Origin: Syngnathus acus
Taxonomy: Eukaryota; Chordata; Actinopteri; Syngnathiformes; Syngnathidae
Assembly: GCF_901709675.1 (NCBI RefSeq)
Contig: NC_051103.1
Span: 8,291,501 to 8,355,500 of the forward strand
Direction: 5' to 3'
Length of the DNA: 64,000 nt
Program-made: the position numbers and the translations under genes
In this document: piece by piece, positions 24,285 to 35,994 of the stretch
Position numbering within the stretch: the stretch's first letter is position 1
How the letters are laid out: each line of letters starts with the position of its first letter
Notes under the pieces: generated by a model
The model's input: only the letters and a program-made list of their open reading frames with translations
Told to the model about the DNA's origin: nothing
The model's database searches: none

Positions 24285-26613
24285 GTGAGAGCATAAGAGC
24301 ATTTCTAAGACTAGTTCAGAAGGTGACACCACAAGAGAGCGCAAATTCCCCATCCTGCCAATAATGGACATTGTAATGTATTGTGGATTCAGCTTTTGTT
24401 CTCATAGCACAAAAGCCATTCTAATGGTAGTTTCATGAAGACATTTGATTTTTAATAATAAGAACAACAAATAATAACACTTTTCTTTTATTGAGTCTGA
24501 GGTTGAATATCTTCCAAGATCTATTTCCCGGTCTCATTCTACTTGTTTTTTTTTGCAGGAATTGTGTGTATTAATCTTTTCGTAAGTTTATTATGCTAGG
24601 CAAGGGTAATATTATTGTATTCATTAAGTAGAGTGTGCCTACTGTTTTATTAGTGTTCTTAGATTGGGGTTGTGCACATTTCATGAATGCATGTTTGCCA
24701 TTTATGAGAATGATTACATGGTACATTTCTCGGAGGTGGATGTATAGTTGAGATTTTGTTTTTATTATTGTACAACAAGATGCTTTATTGTTTAGTATCT
24801 CACTTTACACTGTAAAAACAACAACATTTATACGACCACAAAGTAAACAATGCTATGCTGTGGATGTGGACACTGAGGTGGTCCGTTGACTTAAGTCAAG
24901 ATTTTATCCGTTGTCTTCTAGTGAACAAACAAAATAAGAAAAAAAGAACACACCAATAGCAAACCTGGCCATCCTGAACAGGTGGGCCAGCTAATGAGAA
25001 GGAATTATTGTTGGACATATTGATCATAAGCACTTCGGATGCACATCTCAGCCGCAGGTTTGCTCTTTGCAGCGGGAAAAAAAACAACTATCTCCGATTC
25101 CCTCAGCAACAGCGAGTCGAGAGGAAAATCTAAAATAACGATAGAGATGATAGAGGGTTATTTAGTCTGGTAGTCTGGAATTTCTGACAAGTATTGGCTG
25201 CTTTGTACATATTGCAACAATCAGGTGTAGTCTTTCAAGAAGAAGAAGAAGAAGAAAAAAAATCCACTTGAATTTACTTGGAAATGTGTTTTGGTCCAAC
25301 AAAAGCAAGACATGTTGTTTCATCCACTGCTAATGTGAAACAATCTGCATGTGTTTAAGTATTCAGCACAGCATATCTTGTAATTGTCAGATTAATACTT
25401 TGCATTAGTGTGCACCCAACCCTCGTAGCAATGTGATTTACTGTAATCAATAAACGGAGAGGTTTGCTATGTATTTCTTGAGCAAACATTTGCCATCGTA
25501 GGAAAGGAATATTAAACGTGACATCAGGTGAATATGATTTGTGACGGATGTCAATGAAGATGACTCCTGGTGGTTTATGAAGGAGACAAAGTCTTTCATC
25601 ATTTTTATTGTTAACTCCAACCTTTCAGTCACATTACTGATGAACGTCTCTAATCCATCAAATTATTTTGACATCAGCACAAAAGCATGGGCGTCAGTGA
25701 GACAAATGACTGATGTCGGACTTGAACGCTCCCGATGCCGTTTTGATGTGTTACGATTGTTTTGATGTATACTATTGTATGTTTCGTCATCGCTATTATA
25801 CAACACAGGAGGTCTATCCGTTTGAAGCGCCACTCCTTTCATCCAAACATCCCTTCCTGTTTTCTCTTCTTCTATTCTTACCGTCTTTCTCACCTATCCC
25901 TCGGTACTTTCCTTGTCTTGCACTATTTTAAGTAAGAGGATGTAGGGCCCAATTGTCGGGAGCCCGGTGACACAAATAGCGTTACGTAAGTCAGTAGGGA
26001 CAGTATTCTTATTTCAGTCTGGATGGACTTGGATTAGGGAGCTGCAGGTTACAGCTTTGATGCATCGAAATGAAAAGTCATAATATACCAATCAAACAGA
26101 AAAGTTTGCATTATACAGGTTCAAGCAGCGCTCCTCTTTAAAATGAGACGTATTCGACATCAAATTCTCGGGCGTCTGAAAAGCATGCCTGTGACATGCT
26201 TTAATGTTTCACAACCATTTTTTTCCCCGTCTGATACAAGCGACTTTTATCCGAGTAGCTGAGCCAATGGCGAGTAAAGATTTCATCGCATCGCCGTGCC
26301 TACTGAGGCTAGAGCAAGGGGATTCGTGAGACAAGCAAGAAACTTTTGGAGCACTTGCGAAAGCACCAGTCCACACTGTGGAAAAAAGAACAAATATGAG
26401 CCACTGCAAAGCTGTAAAAGCATTTTCACGAAGGCTAATTCATCAGCAAGTCACCACAGAATCAAGTAAAGATTTGTGTGCTTCTCTAATCTCACATAAA
26501 TAAATCAAGGGATGCATTTCGAGGTTTTTTTAACAATCAACTTTTTGTCACCAACATTTGATGTATCCGGTACATTTTGTTGCTGAATCTTGCTGTCTCT
26601 TTGTTTTTTCCAG
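24285..26613. other. non-coding sequence upstream of exon candidate A
   Basis: No gene seen. The stretch is AT-rich with a short AAG run near 25240-25255. The last 25 bases before 26614 are a polypyrimidine tract ending in TTTTTTCCAG, which serves as the acceptor of candidate exon A. Confidence 0.5.
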
Positions 26614-26732
26614 AAACTAAGCCTGGTGTGTTCAAACCGGGGGGACCCGTCACTCTGTTTGGGAACGTGCTATACAGTGGGCTCTTCAACGAACACTTTT
26701 GGCATTTTGGCGTTCCCCTCGTCACCAGACTG
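26614..26732 (+). CDS. candidate internal coding exon (A), unidentified gene
   Basis: Visible signals are a long polypyrimidine tract with acceptor TTCCAG ending at 26613, an open 119-bp segment, and a donor CTG|GTGAGT at 26733. In the preferred frame the first two bases complete a split codon and 39 codons follow, including PGVFKPGGPVTLFGNVLYSG and LFNEHFWHFGVPLVTRL, ending in phase 0. Third-position G+C is about 24 of 39. The peptide is rich in F, G, P and W, with no signal peptide or membrane segment. One other plus-strand frame and a minus-strand frame are also open here, so the frame is not certain. I do not recognise the protein family. The exon lies 2.3 kb upstream of the ATG-free leader of exon B, on the same strand. 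It could be an internal exon of a gene starting upstream, or a chance exon-like segment. Confidence 0.4.
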
Positions 26733-28118
26733 GTGAGTTCCCACCTTCTTTTCTTCTCTTTCTCAAGCTTTGTCAACATTTTGTCTGTCAACTGCTGCCT
26801 TTGTTGGCTCCACTTGATTGCCTTCTCCACAAACAGTGATGCACCCATTTAGTTATCCAGGCGCTAAATAGTGTGACTGAGCCTTGGAGGCTGTTGTTGT
26901 TTTATCTTGGGATAATGAATGATGTCCTTTCAGCACACACTAATGCAATATTAGTGGTATTTCAATTAAATTGGAATTAGACTGTAATCTCTTCCATGTC
27001 ACTTGCTGATTGCAAGGCTGTGTGTTATTGAGCTGCTGATAAATGTTATAGTAGATTGATATTGATGTTGTCTCCACATACTGGGATACAGGCGAGGTTC
27101 GTATATGTTGGCTTGTTTGTGTCACCGAGATTCTGAGCCTCTCGTTTTATTTTCGTGGCTGAGATTTGGGGTGTATCGCCTCAAAGGTCTGCTCGCATCA
27201 GCTCTTTTCCTGGTAATTTTGGTTCAAGACCGTTGTTATCGCTGATGACGATAATCATCATCACCATTATGAGCAGTTGGCTATTTGCTGCTTGGCTGTT
27301 TACACCATTAAAAAAAGAAAAAAAATCACTTAGGGGCATAATGCAGACTGATGGATCTGTTATGTAGTCAACTTGTATGTAAAAAAAAAAAAAAAAAAAA
27401 CCCAATTCAAAATTAGAGAATGCGCCAATTTTATTTGGATTTAGCAGGATCCTACGGATCACCAACCAGTCAATCAAAAAAAAAAAAAAAAGGTAAGGCA
27501 ATACTACTGTCGAATACTAAAGAACCTGGATTAAGTGTTGTTCTTTTGAAGAGACCTTTGTGTTAAGTGCTTATATATTACCTACACTCCCAAGTGGTAA
27601 CACAAATCCAATCAGGATTTACCGATCCAATCTGACGGATGAGAAAAACATGGCTAAAAGGAGTTGGAGTAGAAGTTTGGAAGAATCAATTCATTTAGGC
27701 TTCCAAAGAAAGTTGCTCTGTTTTTAAATAAATTATTGATGAAGGTTTTGGTCTTGAGTACTGTAGGAAAATGATTGTTCTGTGATTTTTTGACATTTTT
27801 TTTGTGGCAGGACTGTCAGTAACCTTCTGTCAAAGAATAAACACAATGGTAGCATAAAAAAAAATAAAACATTGCCTATTGGCAAGACCCACATGTCCTT
27901 AAGGCACAACTGGAGCTTTTTGTCAAGTGCCATCATTTTTCAGAGGGAAAAAAAGTACATGTCCTGCCTTGGGAATCCATTTTAATGAAAGCGCCACAGT
28001 CTCACATTTCCAAATTGCTAACAACCAAAGGTGCAGGTCAAACGCGTTGAAAATAACCTGCAGTAATTTGTAAAACGGCAAAATTAAGATGAGCCATCAA
28101 GAGAGCAGGCAGAGAGAG

Positions 28119-28149
<31 letters not shown>

Positions 28150-28985
28150 TGACTGACTGACTCAATACGCTTACTGCAGCACATCAGGGCCACATCGCAT
28201 CAGCCTTTGGATCAAGTCATTGTATGGCTAATGCTGATGTCAGTGTCTTTTTTTTCCTTCTCATTAGCAACGGTGTAATATAGAATTGGATGACCATTTG
28301 TTTGCATTATAACAAAATGCAAAGGCCACCCAGAAGCCCGGACCCCAACTCTTAAAAACTAGAAGACGTATTTATCTTAAAGAAGGTTTGACTATCATTC
28401 GGCATATTCCCGTTAAATCCGTTTTTACACTTTGCAGTATTTTGAGGCAGTGAAGTAGGCGCTTATCTCAGTGCTTGTATTGACCGTAACAGTGATGTGG
28501 GGGTTGGCCGTTGGTGTTTGAGGGCCAAAGTTGCTGAGCCAGGCTAGTATGCGATCCTCATCTCGCCACGCCTCCCTCCCTCTCACTTGCCTGCCTGTCT
28601 CATCCAGCTTTAGTGCAAATCACGTGAACGTGCATTTGTACATGTAATGGAAGACGAAAATACCAAAATAAAAGTATAGTTAGAGAAAAATGTTGACTTT
28701 AGTCAATTTTATTTTGCCAAATGGTTGCACAAAATATCATCTTCTGGATCCATTTTATCGGTGAAGTAGACTACTGACTTCAAAGTAGATGTACACTTAA
28801 AAACAACATCTGATTCAAAATTAAGCGCAACTGCTAAATCAGCATATTTGTGGACAGGGAATTTGAGATGATATCAAATGATAGTAAAGACACACAAAAA
28901 AAACAGCTTTTCTTACTGTCTTTCACCATTTTTGGATTTTTCATCAATTTCCAATAAGTTCTGTCCAGCCTGTAAAGCAACCATG
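26733..28985. other. non-coding between exon candidates A and B
   Basis: No gene seen. The stretch holds A20 (27381-27400) and A-rich (about 27476-27491) homopolymers, and a compound (GGCT)n/(GACT)n tract at 28119-28163. If A and B belong to one gene this is an intron or an upstream promoter region. Confidence 0.5.
28119..28163. repeat. compound (GGCT)n/(GACT)n microsatellite
   Basis: About seven GGCT units followed by four GACT units, related by one base change. Confidence 0.92.
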
Positions 28986-29841
28986 TGGGGCTCTGCCCTC
29001 CCATCGCCTCCCCTCCCCTCCCCTCCCCTCTCCTCCCGCTCGCTCGCTCGCTCTCATTGGGCATCTTTCCGCTCTCCGTCTCATCCCCTCTGCACTTGTT
29101 CTTCCCTGTTGCAAGATTCCGTGCTATCGCTCAGTGTGGTTAACTCCGGCTTTTCCAAACCTCCCCCCTTGTATCACCTGGGAACACTAAAAGAAGAAAG
29201 TCTCACACCTGCCTCCCTCATAAAACACCGGTGCCGAACCGAAGCTGCTCAGGACGATAATAGGAAGCAGAGGGAGGGAGGGAGGAGGCAGGTAAAAAAG
29301 TCGAGGGGAGAAAGAACAACAACAAAAAAAAAGAGATAGGACAAGAGGTTGGAAAGTTGTGAAGAGGAGATAGAAGAGAGGCAAAGCGGGGATACATTAG
29401 CAACGCCTTAGAGCACTTTCCCCTCTTTTTGCCTCTCTCCATATTCTTTTTTTCCCTCCTTCCTTTCCCCTTTGGCAAAGAAGAGCCTGTGTTTTTTAGT
29501 GGAGGGAGAGGAAGCAGCTTGAGGTTTTTTTTCTGCGGCAACTCTGAGACGCGAACACAGTCAGCGGGAACGGGAGAGCGACTGTCTTCAGGGGCAGCGG
29601 GACACATAAAAGGGACTTTATAACTTGGCTACATATCCACAAACACAGGGGCAATTAAGTGGTTGTCAGCAGACGGCGCTGCCAAAAATTACATCCCACA
29701 GAGAGGCGAAAAAACGTGAAAGGACTGAGGAAGTAAGACAGGATAGATAAAGTTTGACCAGGAGAGAGGAAAAAAAGGAAAAAAAGAAGAGCCCTGGCCT
29801 CTCCACTTTCTTTGCAAGTCTACCATCCTCTCTCTGCTGAG
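28986..29841 (+). promoter_or_regulatory. ATG-free promoter / 5' leader of exon B
   Basis: No ATG occurs on the plus strand from 28986 to 29841 (856 bp), while about ten CAT triplets (ATG on the minus strand) do occur. That strand-asymmetric loss is what a sense 5' leader or promoter would show. The region starts with CTCCC/CGCT repeats at 29006-29053, includes GAGG-rich and purine-rich blocks, and has a TATA-like CATAAAAG at 29605-29612. An in-frame TGA at 29755-29757 fixes the first possible start at 29842. The true transcription start cannot be placed from sequence, and part of the interval may be promoter or leader intron. Confidence 0.5.
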
Positions 29842-29859
29842 ATGATGATGTATTTCTGG
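29842..29859 (+). CDS. candidate first coding exon (B), MMMYFW
   Basis: Three consecutive ATG codons follow the context CTGAG, giving G at -3 for the first and A at -3 for the next two. The exon encodes MMMYFW and stops at a strong donor TGG|GTGAGT, leaving phase 0. An in-frame TGA lies 84 bp upstream, and no other ATG occurs in the preceding 856 bp. Such very short first coding exons are common in large neuronal and developmental genes with alternative promoters, but I do not recognise this N-terminus. The next exon is not visible. Exon C, 18 kb downstream, also ends in phase 0 and could be an alternative start for the same gene. It is too short for any domain call. The main alternative is a chance ATG run inside a non-coding first exon. 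Confidence 0.45.
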
Positions 29860-31502
29860 GTGAGTACCGAGAGGCCTCTCACTGTGGCTCACATGAAATG
29901 CACGACTCGCTTTGATTCCTCCCTAATCACGGCTCTTTGTTACCACTTGATCAAAAATTCTCCGTGCTTATTGATCTGTTCTGCTCTCTCGTCAAGAAGA
30001 CCAAGAATCATTTGGAGTTGGCTCAATTGAAGCACGCACGCACACATTTGGAACATGGCATTTTTCTACAAGTTTCAGAGCAGATTTGTCAATGCTCTTG
30101 TACAGTATATCTGCTGACTCAGCATTGCAAAGCAAGTAACTGCAGACTGAGTGAAAACTGGCTTTCACAGACAGCTGCTTGTTATTTGCTTGGATGGGTA
30201 CATTCAGATTATGTTGCATGATCTTCCAGAGCTTTAAATCTTCTTAAAGTCTAGCAAATTGGAGAGAAGTGACTTCTTTCCCAAATGTATTTCATGAAAG
30301 GCGTTGCAGGCTGTACTTACTTTTTTAGGATTGGGACTATGCATGTGCTTGATCTGATTTATTCCCAGTTGCATAATCAATAGTTTGATGCGACACTATT
30401 TCTCAACCTCTTTGCTGCTATAATTGGGGAGTCATGTAAAGGCACGTTCTGTCTCCGCTATAGTAAGGAGAAGCTTTTATTAGCTATGATGCAATAAACA
30501 GGAGCACCACGGAGGGCTTTTGAAATGGTTTTGACATTCAGGTTACCAAGTAATTACCAACTGCTGTGAGTGTCAGGGCCACTTATGTCCTGCAGTGCAG
30601 CAAGCATAATATGACATATTCACCCACAACACCTTCATTGCCTTGAGCTCACTTGTCAACACATTACAGCAATAATAAATCATTTTGAAATGATAGATAC
30701 GTATGTAAAAATGTATGAATTGGATCAAATGTATATACATACGTATATCAAATTAGGATCACATATGACCTCAGTCAGCACACTGTCAGATGTCTCTCCT
30801 TTTATAAAATCTCAAAAGCTCCGCACAAAAAGGGATTTGAACCTTCTCCATTCATTTCGACTCCAGGCGGGTTTAAGCGTTATTCTATTAGCAGGCTTAA
30901 TAAATATTGCACGGATTAGCCGATAGACACGGATGGAGTGGTCGCTGTCGTGTGATTCAAGTGTTGACGTGCTATTCGGAGCATCAAGCTGGATTTTTTT
31001 ATTTGATTGACGTGCGCTTAAATACAAAGTGTGACTTTATCTGGCTGTCCTCCTTTTTTCCTCCACTCTGTCTCCCTTGGCCCGGTGTGCCGTACGTAGC
31101 GCAGTTAATGATGGGGAGTCTGTCGCTGGTGGCTGTCTGCAGATATGAAGCATGCAGGGCCCCTTTGATAGTGAAGCAGCAAGCAAGTGCAGTTGACATT
31201 AGCAATTCCTCTTCATCACTACTCCTTATTGACTCTCTCCCCCTCTCCACTCTTTCTCTCTCAGACACAAATTACAAATAAATACATATACAGTACGTAT
31301 ACAGTCAAAGAATGCAAATGAACACAAGTGAGTGAGCCAGGTTAGTGTAAATACACACAAAGGATGACATGCAAAGCTTAGCCAAACATAGGCGCCTTTT
31401 AAAACATACTGCAGTGAACACACTTCTAAATGCACTGCTGAGTTTGCAGCTGATCCCTTTGGTATATCTGTGACAACACTAACAGAGTCAAACTACTTCT
31501 AT
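29860..31502. other. non-coding, probable intron
   Basis: No further exon recognised downstream of exon B. The 124-codon plus frame at 30907-31281 has no splice support or familiar motif. Simple repeats are few here. Confidence 0.5.
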
Positions 31503-31664
31503 CCGTCCGTCCGTCCGTCCGTCCGTCCGTCCTTCCTTCCTTCCTTCCTTCCTTCCTTCCTTCCTTCCTTCCTTCCTTCCTTCCTTCCTTCCTTCCTTCC
31601 TTCCTTCCTTCCTTCCTTTCTTCCTTCCTTCCTTCTTTCCTTCCTTCCTTCCTTCCTTCCTTCC
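31503..31664. repeat. compound (GTCC)n / (TTCC)n array
   Basis: About seven GTCC units pass directly into about 33 TTCC units with two TTTC interruptions. Open frames across it read only repeated LPSF or EGRK units and are artefacts. Confidence 0.96.
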
Positions 31665-34600
31665 AGAGACTGCCTAAAGGAACAAAGACCTCTAGTCCGA
31701 AAGATGTAAGGGCGATAATAGGGGCCGGAAGAAAAGAAACACAGCAAGTAGCCGGAACTAATGAACAGGTACATCAAGAGTGGATGCGGAGATAGGAAAC
31801 CAAAAAAAAAAAAAAGCTTGTGTGTGAGGAAGGAAGCTTCTTGAGGGCAGGTCAGGATCCAGGTGCTTACCGGGGACACAGAAAGGGAAAAAGGGAAAAG
31901 GTGATGACCGGAATGTTTTCCTTCCCCTCGTTTGTACCCGTGGGGTCATTAGCGTAAATAATTCATGCTGGACATGGAGGAATGGCCACTGCTCAAGAGG
32001 AGGGAAAATAAAAGAGCAGCCACGATGAGCACAGAAGAAAAGTGCAGATGCTTCTTCCCCCTCCCCTCCCCTCCCCTCCCCTCCCCTCCCCTCCGCTCTC
32101 CTCGGTGTGCCTATGAGCTGATAAATAATTGAGTGTGCTGAGCAGGGGACTGCATGGATTAGAGGAGCAGAGGGAGCGGGAGGCCTGTAGGAGCCCTAGA
32201 CAGTGAAATGAGTGCCTGCTCTTGAATAGAGATTACCTCCTTTTTTACTCTTCTTCTCCTTCTTTCTACCTTTCTTGACCCTCTTCAGTGCTTCAGGACA
32301 GGGCTTTCCAGATCTCAGGGTCTTTCGGATGAAGCCCAATTACGCGCGCTTGACTCGAGCTCGTCTTACACTAACATTGAATCCGAGCGGACGCGTATTT
32401 GGGATCTTTCATGATTGGATCGAGCGCATCTGATCAAGCTGACTCGTCCACCAATCTGTTGCTGAGGGGCTCCGATGATATTCACAAGTGATGAAATGAA
32501 ACGGAGCTCATTTTGGCTTTCAATGGACCTACCTAAGTGCTTTGCCACTAGTCCATTTGGATCCAACTATTGTTCCTTTCGCCTTGGGTTAGTTTGTTTG
32601 GTCAGGTGTGGACACGGTAATTGAAGTCAATTATGGAGCAAATGAGAGCTCTTCCTCTAGATTACGTGTGTGTAACTCCAAGACTCTGTCTGGGATGAAA
32701 TTTGATCCGCCACTTCATTTGCTGCCTTGTTTTTTTCTTAAGGAATAGATTTGCGGAAAATGAAAAGCTTTTATGGATATTACAAACATTTCTCTCAAAA
32801 TATTTCGTATTTCTTCTGATTTGATAATGATGAAGCGGTGATGGCGTCAGTCGATAGCTGGCAGAATGAGCAACTGTCGAATGACCATGAAGAGAGTAAG
32901 ACAATAGTAGAGAGGAAAGCAGAAATACTATAACAAAGCCCGTTGGTAAATATTTCAACAGCATAGCTCCAGTATAACACAGACTGTCGGAAAGGGAACA
33001 GAGTAAGGTTCCCCAGGCTGGAAGTTAGCAAATCAATAAATCTGCTTCCACATAACTTTTGTGCATTCCGAGCAAGTGTTTTTAGTTGCACATCTGACTG
33101 TCGGTAGTCTGCTTTCACATCTCAACCCCCAGAGCATGTTGGCATGCTCCCATTTATTAACCAGAACCAGTAGGCTGGAGTTATATAGTATTTTTTTACA
33201 GTTGCCTTTTGGAGGAAACTAGATTTTCTTGTCTTTAAACGAGGCAGTTAATATTTGGGGAAATGTCCATGATAGGGAAAAAAGAATTGATCATTGGAAA
33301 ATACTACTGCGGCTAATTGCCGGTTGTTTGTCTCCATATCCCACGGCATTTTGAAGAGCCGACCGAGGTTGACGTGTGTAGCAATCTTTCACCCGAGCGA
33401 GTCTGGCTATATCACATCCAACGCTTTCCGCCAGGTGCTCAGCACTTTGGTGCGCATTCTTCTATTCGCCATGTGCTGTAATCTTCACGCCGATAAGGAG
33501 ATTAAATGGTGAGCAGGAGAGGGGATATCAAGGATTTCTCCTCTGAGTACAAAGGGATATCAGTGGGAGGGAAGGATATTACCCTAGGTTTTAACACAAG
33601 CGAGGGAGCGGCAGATGAGACTAAATGGAGAGTGTACCGGAGGGAAAAAAAACTACGAGCCAGACAGTCAGGTGTTATCGCCGACAACGATCATTAGAAG
33701 TGTTTACAGAGGAGCCACCGGGGAAAGGTCAGTGAGCCAACACGCTCTTATCGCGTTGGCGGCCGAATACCATTGCTGCAATGACAGTACTGAATGTTAC
33801 CTGTTCTACATCTCTGACCCGGGTCACCACCGATTCACTGCGTCAACAAATGTTATGCTCTGTTTTGACTTTTCGTGGATTGAAATTGAATGGATCATAC
33901 TGAGAAGAAAAAAAAATAGGAACATTTAAAAAAGGAGGCTCGAGGTCAGGTCACATTTTGTTCCAGCGCTTATTACTTCATGCATCATCACCACAGGAGC
34001 AAATGAAGAATGTGAACTTCCTCCAAGGACATTTTTTGCTGCTTGACTGTATAATTGTTAATAGGTAACACTCCTGCGGCCTTCTTGTATCTCCTTTTTG
34101 TTCTCTCCCATTTGCATTTTTTGGACAAAATCAAACTCAGGCTTACCCTGAAAGTAATGATTTTTTTAAAATGTGGTAAATAATTCCAAAAAAAGAATGT
34201 AATTAAAATGCATGGGGTTTGGGGTAAATTCTTGCTCTTGTTCTCTATTTCCCGAACTAATGAGAGCTTTCTCACTTTCTTGTAGTAACCCTGACACACC
34301 TATTTTTCCACAAAGAGGAACAAACTGCATTGTGGGTTAAGAGCAACTCCCAGGTGGCAAATATAGGAAATTGTAAACATGTGTCTTCATAAGTGCAGCA
34401 CCAAGTGAAATTGAAAGAAACAAATCAATGTGTTGACCATTTGAGAAGGTCGGCAATAAGTATTTGTGTCCAATATATTAGATGTGATGCCGCTACATCC
34501 ATTGAACTCGCTTAGCTGGGTCATAACCATTTTTATGTGCTATCCCGAGGTCTTTACAAATTATACGATTGGCCGCATCATAATCAGGTCAGACTAGATT

Positions 34601-35814
34601 GGACTCTGCAGGAGACTTCCAAATCAAATGACTTACCATTGATCAACTCATAAATGTAATGAAGAAAATTATTTGACGTCTCACTTGGAGTGATTCTGTC
34701 CATTAAGGATTTTATCATCCATTGTGGAGTGACCTTAACGCGCTCTCACTGTCTCTTTATTTTACATCTTGGAAGATTGAAAAACGAAAAAAAACAACAT
34801 TCTATATGAATTGCAATCTAGTTGCTTGATAAGCTTCGACAAGTTTGGCCCGTGTTTTTTTTATTTTTTTTTTTAAATGTGCAACCCTTTAACAAATCAG
34901 CCCCCAAGACTTTTCTTGCTTAAGTGCTTTGAGGTTTAAAGGCGAAAGTAGTTTTCTTTTGTTATCAAAGCCCTTCTCCCGGCAAATGGCAATGACCCAT
35001 TTGAGACACATTTAGGTCCGAGGGGTGCATTTTCTATTTTCACACACAGTGAATGACCAGCAAAAGCTCATTAAGAACTTGTTTTGCACTCACAAACACA
35101 AGCGCATGTAAAAGGGGGCAGTGCGGTAAATGGAATAACAGCCCTGTGACTTTATGTTAAAGGAGATTGGGCCATTTGAACGCATTCTGTGGCCGGCCAA
35201 GAACAAGTTGGAAATAATACTGCTCAGCAACACACACATACTCACCTGTCCAATACAGTAACTGCACCGTTGCTCACATAAATTACTTTTTTCCTAACTC
35301 CACATGCCCCCCGTTTCTCGCTTTCTCAATTCTGTAGGCCACCCCTTCTCAATCATTCTGACCCCACCGAGTGTATTAGGTCAACCGGGGAATTGCTTGT
35401 TGTTGTTGTTGTGGTGGTCATCTGCAGTTTTCATATTTCTCATGCCCAGTGTTCCTCCAACAGTATTGGAACGGAGAGGCTCATTCATTTTTTTTAAGCT
35501 TGTTCGTATATTTACTCGTCACTATTTTGCTTGGAATAATTGTAGCGAGGTGCTAATCTCGTGCCCTCTGGTGTTTGTTGTTGACGTCCTTAAGAGTTGC
35601 TTTGGCATTCGTTTATTTCGACATCGTATCGCTATCAACTGGCAGATTAAAAAAAACGTGAATTGTACTGGTCCATGTCACGTTACAAGGAAACTTAAAA
35701 CAAGAAGTCAAACCGGGTGGCGATGGAATGTTTTGCTTTTATGTGGATGCCCTCGAGCCACTGCCCCCTTCGGCCCTAGAAAGCGTGAGCCGGCCGGGCA
35801 AAGAGCAGAAAGAA
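31665..35814. other. non-coding, probable intron
   Basis: No gene seen in about 4 kb. A (TCCCC)n pentanucleotide tract lies at about 32056-32094. The 32.3-35.2 kb part is poor in simple repeats and could hold conserved non-coding sequence. The 181-codon frame at 35304-35849 has no recognisable motif. Confidence 0.5.
32056..32094. repeat. (TCCCC)n pentanucleotide repeat
   Basis: About seven units of CCCCT. The minus strand is a run of GGGGA units with G-quadruplex potential. Confidence 0.9.
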
Positions 35815-35994
35815 AAGTGTGTGTGCGGCTCTTTTACACCACTCAATAAAGTTCCAGCAAGGTGCCAAGTGTGTGACAAAACGCTTTCACACATCAGCAA
35901 CACAAGCAATTTCTTCAAACACATCCTGAGAGTGAACTTGAAAAAGATGAGCTGCAAAAAGTCCAGTCTTCTGCACCACCCGTTGTCAGTGTAG
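35815..35994 (+). pseudogene. BED zinc-finger remnant, hAT-type transposon
   Basis: The frame ending at the TAG at 35992-35994 reads VCGSFTPLNKVPARCQVC, then DKTLSHISNTSNFFKHILRV. This matches the BED finger layout: an aromatic V-W..F block, C-x2-C, a K.LS.....NTSN stretch, then KH...H. The usual tryptophan is replaced by cysteine (VCGSF) and the final histidine by asparagine (RVN), so the finger should not bind zinc normally. A shift to the next frame after about 35945 gives DELQKVQSSAPPVV, suggesting a frame break. BED fingers are the N-terminal DNA-binding part of many hAT transposases and of domesticated ZBED proteins. No transposase core, terminal repeats or introns are seen, so I read this as a decayed fragment. 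Confidence 0.6.

Noticed and set aside
28878-29339. 153-codon open frame overlapping the leader of exon B
   Set aside because: Its ATG lies upstream of the ATG-free region, and the frame crosses CTCCC and GAGG repeats and ends in lysine/arginine-rich low complexity. It is more likely chance.
31470-31879. 126-codon minus frame and LPSF-repeat plus frame
   Set aside because: Caused by the GTCC/TTCC array, which lacks stops in most frames.
35304-35849. 181-codon plus-strand open frame, the longest in the window
   Set aside because: No domain, no splice-site pairing and a composition of translated non-coding DNA. The nearby BED remnant is in another frame.
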